This document shows, in pieces, positions 22,501 through 37,500 of a DNA stretch of 64,000 nucleotides. Source of the stretch: Membranipora membranacea (taxonomy: Eukaryota; Bryozoa; Gymnolaemata; Cheilostomatida; Membraniporidae); the NCBI GenBank assembly GCA_914767715.1, contig OU612066.1:13087001-13151000 (forward strand). The letters are read 5' to 3'. How positions within the stretch are numbered: position 1 is the first letter of the stretch; every line of letters begins with the position of its first letter. The notes beneath the pieces are model-generated. The model did not search any database. It was given only the letters and a program-made list of their open reading frames with translations, and was not told the DNA's origin. A program made the position numbers and the translations under genes.

Positions 22501-25500
22501 CGCTGACTTGAAAATCCAAAAAGTATACCAAGGGAGGGTATCATGCTTTTTTTTCGGCCAGATCAAAAAATAGATTTGCTTCTAACTAACCTCATAAGGA
22601 GGAGCAACTCCTGCATATCTCGAATCTGCAGACCGTTTGGCTCTGCGGCTTTTCGTTCTCCGTCAGCGTCCGTTTTAATTAGGGCCACTTTTGCTATAAA
22701 AAAACATGCCAAAAGGCAGCATCGAAAAATTAAATCTCTGTTGGATTCTTATCAAACTCCGACCAGTTCAAGCTCTTATTGCCGTCATTCAACACGCCGA
22801 ATATTGGAATCTTCGGATTAACAGGGGGGTCACAATGCTGACTTGAAAATCCAAAAATTATACCAAGGGAGGGTATCATGCTTTTTTTCGGCCAGATCAA
22901 AAATAGATTTGCTTCTAACTAACCTCATAAGGAGGAGCAACTCCTGCTCATCTCGAATCTGCAGACCGTTTGGCTCTGCGGCTTTTCGTTCTCCGTCAGC
23001 GTCCGTTTTAATTAGGGCCACTTTTGCTATAAAAAAACATGCCAAACGGCAGCATCGAAAAATTAAATCTCTGTTGGATTCTTATCAAACTCCGACCAGT
23101 TCAAGCTCTTATTGCCCTCATTCAACACGGCGAATATTGGAATCCTCGGATTAACAGGGGGGTCACAACGCTGACTTGAAAATCCAAAAATTATACCTAG
23201 GGAGGGTATCATGCTTTTTTTTCGGCCAGATCAAAAAATATATTTGCTTCTAACTAACCTCATAAGGAGGAGCAACTCCTGCTCATCTCGAATCTGCAGA
23301 ACGTTTGGCTCTGCGGCTTTTCGTTCTCTGTCAGCGTCCGTTTTAATTAGGGCCACTTTTGCTATAAAAAAACATGCCAAACAGCAGCAGCAAAAATTAA
23401 ATCTCTGTTGGATTCTTATCAAACTTTGACCAGTTCAAGCTCTTATTGCCCTCATTCAACACGCCGAATATTGGAATCATCGGATTAACAGGGGGGTCAC
23501 AACGCTGACTTGAAAATCCAAAAATTATACCAAGGGAGGGTATCATGCTTTTTTTTCGGCCAGATCAAAAAATAGATTTGCTTCTGACTAACCTCATAAG
23601 GAGGAGCAACTCCTGCTCATCTCGAAACTGCAGACCGTTTGGCTCTGCGGCTTTTCGTTCTCCGTCAGCGTCCGTTTTAATTAGGGCCACTTTTGCTATA
23701 AAAAAACATGCCAAACGGCAGCATCGAAAAATTAAATCTCTGTTGGATTCTTATCAAACTCCGACCAGTTCAAGCTCTTATTGCCCTCATTCAACACGCC
23801 AAATATTGGAATCCTCGGATTAACAGGGGGGTCACAACGCTGACTTGAAAATCCAAAAATTATACCAAGGGAGGGTATCATGCTTTTTTTTCGGCCAGAT
23901 CAAAAAACAGATTTGCTTCTAACTAACCTCATAAGGAGGGGCAACTCCTGCTCATCTCGAATCTGCAGACCGTTTTGCTCTGCAGCTTTTCGTTCTCCGT
24001 CAGCATCCGTTTTAATTAGGGCCACTTTTGCTATAATAAAACATGCCAAACGGCAGCATCGAAAAATTAAATCTCTGTTGGATTCTTATCAAACTCCGAC
24101 CAGTTCAAGCTCTTATTGCCCTCATTCAACACGCCGAATATTGGAATCCTCGGATTAACAGGGGGGTCACAACGCTGACTTGAAAATCCAAAAATTATAC
24201 CAAGGGAGGGTATCATGCTTTTTTTTCGGCCAGATCAAAAAATAGATTTGCTTCTAACTAACCTCATAAGGAAGAGCAACTCCTGCTCATCTCGAAACTG
24301 CAGACCGTTTTGCTCTGCGACTTTTCGTTCTCCGTCAGCGTCCGTTTTAATTAGGGCCACTTTTGCTATAAAAAAACATGCCAAAAGGCAGCATCGAAAA
24401 ATTAAATCTCTGTTGGATTCTTATCAAACTCCGACCAGTTCAAGCTCTTATTGCCGTCATTCAACACGCCAAATATTGGAATCTTCGGATTAACAGGGGG
24501 GTCACAACGCTGACTTGAAAATCCAAAAATTATACCAAGGGAGGGTATCATGCTTTTTTTTCGGCCAGATCAAAAATAGATTTGCTTCTAACTAACCTCA
24601 TAAGGAGGAGCAACTCCTGCTCATCTCGAATCTGCAGACCGTTTGGCTCTGCGGCTTTTCGTTCTCTGTCAGCGTCCGTTTTAATTAGGGCCACTTTTGC
24701 TATAAAAAAACATGCCAAAAGGCAGCATCGAAAAATTAAATCTCTGTTGGATTCTTATCAAACTCCGACCAGTTCAAGCTCTTATTGCCCTCATTCAACA
24801 CGCCGAATATTGGAATCCTCGGATTAACAGGGGGGTCACAACGCTGACTTGATAATCCAAAAATTATACCAAGGGAGGGAGGGTATCATGCTTTTTTTTC
24901 GGCCAGATCAAAAAATAGATTTGCTTCTAACTAACCTCATAAGGAAGAGCAACTCCTGCTCATCTGGAAACTGCAGACCGTTTGGCTCTGCGGCTTTTCG
25001 TTCTCCGTCGGCGTCCGTTTTAATTAGGGCCACTTTTGCTATAAAAAAAACATGCCAAACGGCAGCATCGAAAAATTAAATCTCTGTTGGATTCTTATCA
25101 AACTCCGACCAGTTCAAGCTCTTATTGCCGTCATTCAACACGCCGAATATTGGAATCCTCGGATTAACAAGGGGGTCACAACGCTGACTTGAAAATCCAA
25201 AAATTATACCAAGGGAGGGTATCATGCTTTTTTTTCGGCCAGATCAAAAAATAGATTTGCTTCTAACTAACCTCATAAGGAGGAGCAACTCCTGCTCATC
25301 TCGAAACTGCAGACCGTTTGGCTCTGCGGCTTTTCGTTCTCCGTCAGCGTCCGTTTTAATTAGGGCCACTTTTGCTATAACAAAAACATGCCAAACGGCA
25401 GCATCGAAAAATTAAATCTCTGTTGGATTCTTATCAATTTCCGACCAGTTCAAGCTCTTATTGCCCTCATTCAACACGCCGAATATTGGAATCCTTGGAT

Positions 25501-27216
25501 TAACAGGGGGGTCACAACGCTGACTTGAAAATCCAAAAATTACACCAATGGAGGGTATCATGCTTTTTTTTTGGCCAGATCAAAAAATAGATTTGCTTCT
25601 AACTAACCTCATAAGGAGGAGCAACTCCTGCTCATCTCGAATCTGCAGACCGTTTCGCTCTGCGGCTTTTTGTTCTCCGTCAGCGTCCGTTTTAATTAGG
25701 GCCACTTTTGCTATAAAAAAACATGCAAAACGGCAGCATCGAAAAATTAAATCTCTGTTGGATTCTTATCAAACTCCGACCAGTTCAAGCTCTTATTGCC
25801 CTCATTAAACACGCCGAATATTGGAAACCTCGGATTAACAGGGGGGTCACAACGCTGACTTGAAAATCCAAAAATTATACCAAGGGAGGGTATCATGGTT
25901 TTTTTTCGGCCAGATCAAAAAATAGATTTGCTTTTAACTAACCTCATAAGGAGGAGCAACTCCTGCTCATCTCGAATCTGCAGACCGTTTGGCTCTGCGG
26001 CTTTTCGTTCTCCGTCAGCGTCCGTTTGAATTAGGGCCACTTTTGCTATAAAAAAAACATGCCAAACGGCAGCATCGACAAATTAAATCTCTGTTGGATT
26101 CTTATCAAACTCCGACCAGTTCAAGCTCTTATTGCCCTCATTCAACACGCCGAATATTTGAATCCTCGGATTAACAGGGGGGTCACAACGCTGACTTGAA
26201 AATCCAAAAATTATACCAAGGGAGGGTATCATGCTTTTTTTTCGGCCAGATCAAAAAATAGATTTGCTTCTAACTAACCTCATAAGGAGGAGCAACTCCT
26301 GCTCATCTCGAATCTGCAGACCGTTTGGCTCTGCGGCTTTTCGTTCTCCGTCACCGTCCGTTTTAATTAGGGCCACTTTTGCTATACAAAAACATGCCAA
26401 ACGGCAGCATCGAAAAATTAAATCTCTGTTGGATTCTTATCAAACTCCGACCAGTTCAAGCTCTTATTGCCCTCATTCAACACGCCGAATATTGGAATCC
26501 TCGGATTAACAGGGGGGTCACAACGCTGACTTGAAAATCAAAAAATTACACCAAGGGAGGGTATCATGCTTTTTTATCGGCCAGATCAAAAAACAGATTT
26601 GCTTCTAACTAACCTCATAAGGAGGAGCAACTCCTGCTCATCTCGAATCTGCAGACCGTTTGGCTCTGCGGCCTTTCGTTCTACGTCAGCGTCCGTTTTA
26701 ATTAGGGCCACTTTTGCTATAAAAAAACATGCCAATCGGCAGCATCGAAAAATTAAATCTCTGTTGGATTCTTATCAAACTCCGACCAGTTCAAGCTCTT
26801 ATTGCCCTCATTCAAAACGCCGAATATTTGAATCCTCGGATTAACAGGGGGGTCACAACGCTGACTTGGAAATCCAAAAATTATACCAAGGGAGGGTATC
26901 ATGCTTTTTTTCGGCCAGATCAAAAAATAGATTTGCTTCTAACTAACTTCATAAGGAGTAGCAACTCCTGCTCATCTCGAATCTGCTGACCGTTCGGCGC
27001 TGCGGCTTTTCGTTCTCCGTCAGCGTCTGTTTTAATTAGGGCCACTTTTGCTATAAAAAAACATGCCAAACGGTAGCATCGTAAAATTAAATCTCTGTTG
27101 GATTCTTATCAAACTCCGACCAGTTCAAGCTCTTATTGCCCTCATTCAACACGCCGAATATTGGAATCCTCGGATTAACAGGGGGGTCACAACGCTGACT
27201 TGAAAATCCAAAAATG
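19545..27216 (+). repeat. Satellite segment upstream of the 18-kb repeat
   Basis: A mosaic of monomer types shared with other parts of the array. Relations seen: 19880 with 12838, 20215 with 23880 (AAAAAACAGATTTG and GAGGGGCAAC), 21538 with 23211 (AAAATATATTTG), 21872-22877 with 13507-14512 (offset 8365), 24582-25223 with 18903-19544 (offset 5679), and 25224-26565 with 5465-6806. The two units near 26566 and 26900 carry several private changes (for example GCGGCCTTTCGTTCTACG). Confidence 0.65.
21219..21537 (+). repeat. Satellite monomer with a 16-bp deletion
   Basis: This unit is 319 bp long. GAGCAA runs directly into ATCTGCAG near 21283; the missing bases are CTCCTGCTCATCTCGA. The loss removes the whole right arm of the AGGAG-CAA-CTCCT dyad. 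The unit also has GTCGGTTTT in place of GTCCGTTTT. Confidence 0.9.
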
Positions 27217-30200
27217 ATACCAAGGGAGGGTATCATGCTTTTTTTTCGGCCAGATCAAAAAATATATTTGCTTCTAACTAACCTCATAAGGAGGAGCAAC
27301 TCCTGCTCATCTCGAATCTGCAGAACGTTTGGCTCTTCTGCTTTTCGTTCTCCGTCAGCGTCCGTTTTAATTAGGGCCACTTTTGCTATAAAAAAACATG
27401 CCAAACAGCAGCATCGAAAAATTAAATCTCTGTTGGATTCTTAACAAACTCCGACCAGTTCAAGCTCTTATTGCCCTCACTCAACACGCCGAATATTGGA
27501 ATCCTCGGATTAACAGGGGGGTCACAACGCTGACTTGAAAATCCAAAAATTATACCAAGGGAGGGTATCATGCTTTTTTTCAGCCAGATCAAAAACAGAT
27601 TTGCTTCTAACTAACCTCATAAGGAGGAGCAACTCCTGCTCATCTCGAATCTGCAGACCGTTTGGCTCTGCGGCTTTTCATTCTCCGTCAGCGTCCGTTT
27701 TAATTAGGGCCACTTTTGCTATAAAAAAACATGCCAAACGGCAGCATCGAAAAATTAAATCTCTGTTGGATTCTTATCAAACTCCGACCAGTTCAAGCTC
27801 TTATTGCCGTCATTCAACACGCCGAATATTTGAATCCTCGGATTAACAGGGGGGTCACAACGCTGACTTGAAAATCCAAAAAGTATACCAGGGGAGGGTA
27901 TCATGCTTTTTTTTCGGCCAGATCAAAAAATAGATTTGCTTCTAACTAACCTCATAAGGAGGAGCAACTCCTGCTCATCTCGAATCTGCAGACCGTTTGG
28001 CTCTGCAGCTTTTCGTTCTCCGTCAGCGTCCGTTTTAATTAGGGCCAATTTTGCTATAAAAAAACATGCCAAAAGGCAGCATCGAAAAATTAAATCTCTG
28101 TTGGATTCTTATCAAACTCCGACCAGTTCAAGCTCTAGTTGCCGTCATTCAACCCGCCGAATACTTGAATCCTTGGATTAACAGGGGGGTCACAACGCTG
28201 ACTTGAAAATCCAAATATTATACCAAGGGAGGGTATCATGCTTTTTTTTCGGCCAGATCAAAAAATAGATTTGCTTCTAACTAACCTCATAAGGAGGAGC
28301 AACTCCTGCTCATCTCGAATCTGCAGACCGTTTGGCTCTGCGGCTTTTCGTTCTCCGTCAGCGTCCGTTTTAATTAGGGCCACTTTTGCTATAAAAAAAC
28401 ATGCCAAACAGCAGCATCGAAAAATTAAATCTCTGTTGGATTCTTATCAAACTCCGACCAGTTCAAGCTCTTATTGCCCTCATTCAACACGCCGAATATT
28501 GGAATCCTCGGATTAACAGGGGGGTCACAACGCTGACTTGAAAATCCAAAAATTATACCAAGGGAGGGTATCATGCTTTTTTTTCGGCCAGATCAAAAAA
28601 TAGATTTGCTTCTAACTAACCTCATAAGGAGGAGCAACTCCTGCTCATCTCGAATCTGCAGACCGTTTGACTCTGCGGCTTTTCGTTCTCCGTCAGCGTC
28701 CGTTTTAATTAGGGCCACTTATGCTATAAAAAAACATACCAAACGGCAGCATCGAAAAATTAAATCTCTGTTGGATTCTTATCAAACTCCGACCAGTTCA
28801 AGCTCTTATTGCCGTCATTCAACACGCCGAATATTTGAATCCTCGGATTAACAGGGGGGTCACAACGCTGACTTGAAAATCCAAAAAGTATACCAAGGGA
28901 GGGTATCATGCTTTTTTTTCGGCCAGATCAAAAAATAGATTTGCTTCTAACTAACCTCAAAAGGAGGAGCAACTCCTGCTCATCTCGAATCTGCAGACTG
29001 TTTGGCTCTGCGGCTTTTCTTTCTCCGTCAGCGTCCGTTTTAATTAGGGCCACTTTTGCTATAAAAAAACATGCCAAACGGCAGCATCGAAAAATTAAAT
29101 CTCTGTTGGATTCTTATCAAACTCCGACCAGTTCAAGCTCTTATTGCCGTCATTCAACACGCCGAATATTTGAATCCTCGGATTAACAGGGGGGTCACAA
29201 CGCTGACTTGAAAATCCAAAAATTATACCAAGGGAGGGTATCATGCTTTTTTTTCAGCCAGATCAAAAAATAGATTTGCTTCTAACTAACCTCATAAGGA
29301 GAAGCAACTCCTGCTCATCTCGAATCTGCTGACGGTTTGGCTCTGCGGCTTTTCGTTCTCCATCAGCGTCCGTTTTAATTAGGGCCACTTTTGCTATAAA
29401 AAAACATGCCAAACGGCAGCATCGAAAAATTAATTCTTTGTTGGATTCTTATCAAACTCCGACCAGTTCAAGCTCTTATTGCCCTCATTCAACCCGCCGA
29501 ATACTGGAATCCTCGGATTAACAGGGGGGTCACAACGCTGACTTGAAAATCCAAAAATTATACCAAGGGAGGGTATCATGCTCTTTTTTCGGCCAGATCA
29601 AAAAATAGATTTGCTTCTAACTAACCTCATAAGGAGGAGCAACTCCTGCTCATCTCGAATCCGCAGACCGTTTGGCTCTGCGGCTTTTCGTTCTCCGTCA
29701 GCGTCCGTTTTAATTAGGGCCACTTTTGCTATAAAAAAAAAAGCCAAACAGCAGCATCGAAAAATTAAATCTCTGTTGGATTCTTATCAAACCGCGACCA
29801 GTTCAAGCTCTTATTGCCCTCATTCAACACGCCGAATATTGGAATCCTCGGATTAACAGGGGGGTCACAACGCTGACTTGAAAATCCAAAAATTATACCA
29901 AGGGAGGGTATCATGCTTTTTTTTCGGCCAGATCAAAAAATAGATTTGCTTCTAACTAACCTCATAAGGAGGAGCAACTCCTGCTCATCTCGAATCTGCA
30001 GAGCGTGTGGCTCTGCGGCTTTTCGTTCTCCGTCAGCGTCCGTTTTAATTAGGGCCACTTTTGCTATAATAAAACATGCCAAAAGGCAGCATCGAAAAAT
30101 TAAATCTCTGTTTGATTCTTATCAAACTCCGACCAGTTCAAGCTCTTGTTGCCCTCATTCAACACGCCGAATATTGGAATCCTCGGATTAACAGGGGGGT

Positions 30201-31588
30201 CACAACGCTGACTTGAAAATCCAAAAATGATACCAAGGGAGGGTATCATGCTCTTTTTTCGGCCAGATCAAAAAATAGATTTGCTTCTAACTAACCTCAT
30301 AAGGAGGAACAACTCCTGCTCATCTCGAATCTGCAGACCGTTTGGCTCTGCGGCTTTTCGTTCTCCGTCAGCGTCCGTTTTAATTAGGGCCACTTTTGCT
30401 ATAAAAAAAAAAAGCCAAACAGCAGCATCGAAAAATTAAATCTCTGTTGAATTCTTATCAAACTCCGACCAGTTCAAGCTCTTATTGCCCTCATTCAACA
30501 CGCCGAATATTGGAATCCTCGGATTAACAGGGGGGTCACAACGCTGACTTGAAAATCCAAAAATTATACCAAGGGAGGGTATCATGCTTTTTTTTCGGCA
30601 AGATCAAAAAATAGATTTGCTTCTAACTAACCTCATAAGGAGGAGCAACTCCTGCTCATCTCGAATCTGCAGAGCGTGTGGCTCTGCGGCTTTTCGTTCT
30701 CTGTCAGCGTCCGTTTTAATTAGGGCCACTTTTGCTATAATAAAACATGCCAAAAGGCAGCATCGAAAAATTAAATCTCTGTTTGATTCTTATCAAACTC
30801 CGACCAGTTTAAGCTCTTGTTGCCCTCATTCAACACGCCGAATATTGGAATCCTCGGATTAACAGGGGGGTCACAACGCTGACTTGAAAATCCAAAAATG
30901 ATACCAAGGGAGGGTATCATGCTTTTTTTTCGGCCAGATCAAAAAATAGATTTGCTTCTAACTAACCTCATAAGGAGGAGCAACTCCTGCTCATCTCGAA
31001 TCTGCAGACCGTTTGGCTCTGCGGCTTTTCTTTCTCCGTCAGCGTCCGTTTTAATTAGGGCCACTTTTGCTATAAAAAAACATGCCAAACGGCAGCATCG
31101 AAAAATTAAATCTCTGTTGGATTCTTATCAAACTCCGACCAGTTCAAGCTCTTATTGCCGTCATTCAACACGCCGAATATTTGAATCCTCGGATCAACAG
31201 GGGGGTCACAACGCTGACTTGAAAATCCAAAAAGTATACCAGGGGAGGGTATCATGCTTTTTTTTCGGCCAGTTCAAAAAATAGATTTGCTTCTAACTAA
31301 CCTCATAAGGAGGAGCAACTCCTGCTCATCTCGAATCTGCAGACCGTTTGGCTCTGCGGCTTTTCTTTCTCCGTCAGCGTCCGTTTTAATTAGGGCCACT
31401 TTTGCTATAAAAAAACATGCCAAACGGCAGCATCGAAAAATTAAATCTCTGTTGGATTCTTATCAAACTCCGACCAGTTCAAGCTCTTATTGCCGTCATT
31501 CAACACGCCGAATATTTGAATCCTCGGATTAACAGGGGGGTCACAACGCTGACTTGAAAATCCAAAAAGTATACCAGGGGAGGGTATC

Positions 31589-34500
31589 ATGCTTTTTTTT
31601 CGGCCAGATCAAAAAATAGATTTGCTTCTAACTAACCTCATAAGGAGGAGCAACTCCTGCTCATCTCGAATCTGCAGACCGTTTGGCTCTGCAGCTTTTC
31701 GTTCTCCGTCAGCGTCAGTTTTAATAAGGGCCACTTTTGCTATAAAAAAACATGCCAAAAGGCAGCATCGAAAAATTAAATCTCTGTTGGATTCTTATCA
31801 AACTCCGACCAGTTCAAGCTCTTATTGCCGTCATTCAACACGCCGAATATTTGAATCCTCGGGTTAACAGGGGGGTCACAACGCTGACTTGGAAATCCAA
31901 AAATCATACCAAGGGAGGGTTTCATGCTTTTTTTTGGGCAGATCAAAAAATAGATTTGCTTCTAACTAACCTCATAGGGAGGAGAAATTCCTGCTCATCT
32001 CGAATCTGCAGACCGTTTGGCTCTGCGGCTTTTCGTTCTCCGTCAGCGTCGGTTTTAATTAGGGCCACTTTTGCTATAAAAAAACATGCCAAACGGCAGC
32101 ATCGAAAAATTAAATCTCTGTTGGATTCTTATCAAACTCCGACCAGTTCAAGCTCTTATTGCCCTCATTCAACACGCCAAATATTGGAATCCTCGGATTA
32201 ACAGGGGGGTCACAACGCTGACTTGAAAATCCAAAAATTATACCAAGGGAGGGTATCATGCTTTTTTTTCGGCCAGATCAAAAAATATATTTGCTTCTAA
32301 CTAACCTCATAAGGAGGAGCAACTCCTGCTCATCTCGAATCTGCAGAACGTTTGGCTCTGCGGCTTTTCGTTCTCTGTCAGCGTCCGTTTTAATTAGGGC
32401 CACTTTTGCTATAAAAAAACATGCCAAACAGCAGCATCAAAAATTAAATCTCTGTTGGATTCTTATCAAACTTTGACCAGTTCAAGCTCTTATTGCCCTC
32501 ATTCAACACGCCGAATATTGGAATCATCGGATTAACAGGGGGGTCACAACGCTGACTTGAAAATCCAAAAATTATACCAAGGGAGGGTATCATGCTTTTT
32601 TTTCGGCCAGATCAAAAAATAGATTTGCTGCTAACTAACCTCATAAGGAGGAGCAACTCCTGCTCATCTCGAAACTCCAGACCGTTTGGCTCTGCGGCTT
32701 TTCGTTCTCCGTCAGCGTCCGTTTTAATTAGGGCCACTTTTGCTATAAAAAAAACATGCCAAACGGCAGCATCGAAAAATTAAATCTCTGTTGGATTCTT
32801 ATCAAACTCCGACCAGTTCAAGCTCTTATTGCCCTCATTCAACACGCCGAATATTGGAATCCTCGGATTAACAGGGGGGTCACAACGCTGACTTGAAAAT
32901 CCAAAAATAATACCAAGGGAGGGTATCATGCTTTTTTTTCGGCCAGATCAAAAAATAGATTTGCTTCTAACTAACCTCATAAGGAGGAGCAACTCCTGCT
33001 CATCTCGAATCTGCAGACCGTTTGGCTCTGCGGCTTTTCGTTCCCCGTCAGCGTCCGTTTTAATTAGGGCCACTTTTGCTATAAAAAAACATGCCAAAAG
33101 GCAGCATCGAAAAATTAAATCTCTGTTGGATTCTTATCAAACTGCGACCAGTTCAAGCTCTTATTGCCGTCATTCAACACGCCGAATATTGGAATCTTCG
33201 GATTAACAGGGGGGTCACAACGCTGACTTGAAAATCCAAAAAGTATACCAAGGGAGGGTATCATGCTTTTTTTTCGGCCAGATCAAAAAATAGATTTGCT
33301 TCTAACTAACCTCATAAGGAGGAGCAACTCCTGCATATCTCGAATCTCAGACCGTTTGGCTCTGCGGCTTTTCGTTCTCCGTCAGCGTCCGTTTTAATTA
33401 GGGCCACTTTTGCTATAAAAAAACATGCCAAAAGGCAGCATCGAAAAATTAAATCTCTGTTGGATTCTTATCAAACTCCGACCAGTTCAAGCTCTTATTG
33501 CCGTCATTCAACACGCCGAATATTGGAATCTTCGGATTAACAGGGGGGTCACAATGCTGACTTGAAAATCCAAAAATTATACCAAGGGAGGGTATCATGC
33601 TTTTTTTTCGGCCAGATCAAAAATAGATTTGCTTCTAACTAACCTCATAAGGAGGAGCAACTCCTGCTCATCTCGAATCTGCAGACCGTTTGGCTCTGCG
33701 GCTTTTCGTTCTCTGTCAGCGTCCGTTTTTATTAGGGCCACTTTTGCTATAAAAAAACATGCCAAACAGCAGCATCGAAAAATTAAATCTCTGTTGGATT
33801 CTTATCAAACTCCGACCAGTTCAAGCTCTTATTGCCGTCATTCAACACGCCGAATATTGGAATCCTCGGATTAACAGGGGGGTCACAACGCTGACTTGAA
33901 AATCCAAAAATTATACCAAGGGAGGGTATCATGCTTTTTTTTCGGCCAGATCAAAAAATAGATTTGCTTCTAACTAACCTCATAAGGAGGAGCAACTCCT
34001 GCTCATCTCGAATCTGCAGACCGTTTGGCTCTGCAGCTTTTCGTTCTCCGTCAGCGTCAGTTTTAATAAGGGCCACTTTTGCTATAAAAAAACATGCCAA
34101 AAGGCAGCATCGAAAAATTAAATCTCTGTTGGATTCTTATCAAACTCCGACCAGTTCAAGCTCTTATTGCCGTCATTCAACACGCCGAATATTTGAATCC
34201 TCGGGTTAACAGGGGGGTCACAACGCTGACTTGGAAATCCAAAAATCATACCAAGGGAGGGTTTCATGCTTTTTTTTGGGCAGATCAAAAAATAGATTTG
34301 CTTCTAACTAACCTCATAGGGAGGAGAAATTCCTGCTCATCTCGAATCTGCAGACCGTTTGGCTCTGCGGCTTTTCGTTCTCCGTCAGCGTCGGTTTTAA
34401 TTAGGGCCACTTTTGCTATAAAAAAACATGCCAAACGGCAGCATCGAAAAATTAAATCTCTGTTGGATTCTTATCAAACTCCGACCAGTTCAAGCTCTTA

Positions 34501-37500
34501 TTGCCCTCATTCAACACGCCAAATATTGGAATCCTCGGATTAACAGGGGGGTCACAACGCTGACTTGAAAATCCAAAAATTATACCAAGGGAGGGTATCA
34601 TGCTTTTTTTTCGGCCAGATCAAAAAATATATTTGCTTCTAACTAACCTCATAAGGAGGAGCAACTCCTGCTCATCTCGAATCTGCAGAACGTTTGGCTC
34701 TGCGGCTTTTCGTTCTCTGTCAGCGTCCGTTTTAATTAGGGCCACTTTTGCTATAAAAAAACATGCCAAACAGCAGCATCAAAAATTAAATCTCTGTTGG
34801 ATTCTTATCAAACTTTGACCAGTTCAAGCTCTTATTGCCCTCATTCAACACGCCGAATATTGGAATCATCGGATTAACAGGGGGGTCACAACGCTGACTT
34901 GAAAATCCAAAAATTACACCAAGGGAGGGTATCATGCTTTTTTTTCGGCCAGATCAAAAAATAGATTTGCTTCTAACTAACCTCATAAGGAGGAGCAACT
35001 CCTGCTCATCTCGAAACTGCAGACCGTTTGGCTCTGCGGCTTTTCGTTCTCCGTCAGCGTCCGTTTTAATTAGGGCCACTTTTGCTATAAAAAAAACATG
35101 CCAAACGGCAGCATCGAAAAATTAAATCTCTGTTGGATTCTTATCAAACTGCGACCAGTTCAAGCTCTTATTGCCGTCATTCAACACGCCGAATATTGGA
35201 ATCTTCGGATTAACAGGGGGGTCACAACGCTGACTTGAAAATCCAAAAAGTATACCAAGGGAGGGTATCATGCTTTTTTTTCGGCCAGATCAAAAAATAG
35301 ATTTGTTTCTAACTAACCTCATAAGGAGGAGCAACTCCTGCATATCTCGAATCTGCAGACCGTTTGGCTCTGCGGCTTTTCGTTCTCCGTCAGCGTCCGT
35401 TTTAATTAGGGCCACTTTTGCTATAAAAAAACATGCCAAAAGGCAGCATCGAAAAATTAAATCTCTGTTGGATTCTTATCAAACTCCGACCAGTTCAAGC
35501 TCTTATTGCCGTCATTCAACACGCCGAATATTGGAATCTTCGGATTAACAGGGGGGTCACAATGCTGACTTGAAAATCCAAAAATTATACCAAGGGAGGG
35601 TATCATGCTTTTTTTTCGGCCAGATCAAAAATAGATTTGCTTCTAACTAACCTCATAAGGAGGAGCAACTCCTGCTCATCTCGAATCTGCAGACCGTTTG
35701 GCTCTGCGGCTTTTCGTTCTCTGTCAGCGTCCGTTTTTATTAGGGCCACTTTTGCTATAAAAAAACATGCCAAACAGCAGCATCGAAAAATTAAATCTCT
35801 GTTGGATTCTTATCAAACTCCGACCAGTTCAAGCTCTTATTGCCGTCATTCAACACGCCGAATATTGGAATCCTCGGATTAACAGGGGGGTCACAACGCT
35901 GACTTGAAAATCCAAAAATTATACCAAGGGAGGGTATCATGCTTTTTTTTCGGCCAGATCAAAAAATAGATTTGCTTCTAACTAACCTCATAAGGAGGAG
36001 CAACTCCTGCTCATCTCGAATCTGCAGACCGTTTGGCTCTGCAGCTTTTCGTTCTCCGTCAGCGTCAGTTTTAATAAGGGCCACTTTTGCTATAAAAAAA
36101 CATGCCAAAAGGCAGCATCGAAAAATTAAATCTCTGTTGGATTCTTATCAAACTCCGACCAGTTCAAGCTCTTATTGCCGTCATTCAACACGCCGAATAT
36201 TTGAATCCTCGGGTTAACAGGGGGGTCACAACGCTGACTTGGAAATCCAAAAATCATACCAAGGGAGGGTTTCATGCTTTTTTTTGGGCAGATCAAAAAA
36301 TAGATTTGCTTCTAACTAACCTCATAGGGAGAAGAAATTCCTGCTCATCTCGAATCTGCAGACCGTTTGGCTCTGCGGCTTTTCGTTCTCCGTCAGCGTC
36401 GGTTTTAATTAGGGCCACTTTTGCTATAAAAAAACATGCCAAACGGCAGCATCGAAAAATTAAATCTCTGTTGGATTCTTATCAAACTCCGACCAGTTCA
36501 AGCTCTTATTGCCCTCATTCAACACGCCAAATATTGGAATCCTCGGATTAACAGGGGGGTCACAACGCTGACTTGAAAATCCAAAAATTATACCAAGGGA
36601 GGGTATCATGCTTTTTTTTCGGCCAGATCAAAAAATATATTTGCTTCTAACTAACCTCATAAGGAGGAGCAACTCCTGCTCATCTCGAATCTGCAGAACG
36701 TTTGGCTCTGCGGCTTTTCGTTCTCTGTCAGCGTCCGTTTTAATTAGGGCCACTTTTGCTATAAAAAAACATGCCAAACAGCAGCATCAAAAATTAAATC
36801 TCTGTTGGATTCTTATCAAACTTTGACCAGTTCAAGCTCTTATTGCCCTCATTCAACACGCCGAATATTGGAATCATCGGATTAACAGGGGGGTCACAAC
36901 GCTGACTTGAAAATCCAAAAATTATACCAAGGGAGGGTATCATGCTTTTTTTTCGGCCAGATCAAAAAATAGATTTGCTTCTAACTAACCTCATAAGGAG
37001 GAGCAACTCCTGCTCATCTCGAAACTGCAGACCGTTTGGCTCTGCGGCTTTTCGTTCTCCGTCAGCGTCCGTTTTAATTAGGGCCACTTTTGCTATAAAA
37101 AAAACATGCCAAACGGCAGCATCGAAAAATTAAATCTCTGTTGGATTCTTATCAAACTCCGACCAGTTCAAGCTCTTATTGCCCTCATTCAACACGCCGA
37201 ATATTGGAATCCTCGGATTAACAGGGGGGTCACAACGCTGACTTGAAAATCCAAAAATAATACCAAGGGAGGGTATCATGCTTTTTTTTCGGCCAGATCA
37301 AAAAATAGATTTGCTTCTAACTATCCTCATAAGGAGGAGCAACTCCTGCTCATCTCGAATCTGCAGACCGTTTGGCTCTGCGGCTTTTCGTTCCCCGTCA
37401 GCGTCCGTTTTAATTAGGGCCACTTTTGCTATAAAAAAACATGCCAAAAGGCAGCATCGAAAAATTAAATCTCTGTTGGATTCTTATCAAACTGCGACCA

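Noticed and set aside
22830-23422. Minus-strand frames in the satellite
   Set aside because: They are open only in units that lost a T or A in a homopolymer; in typical units the same frame has stops. No recognisable domain.
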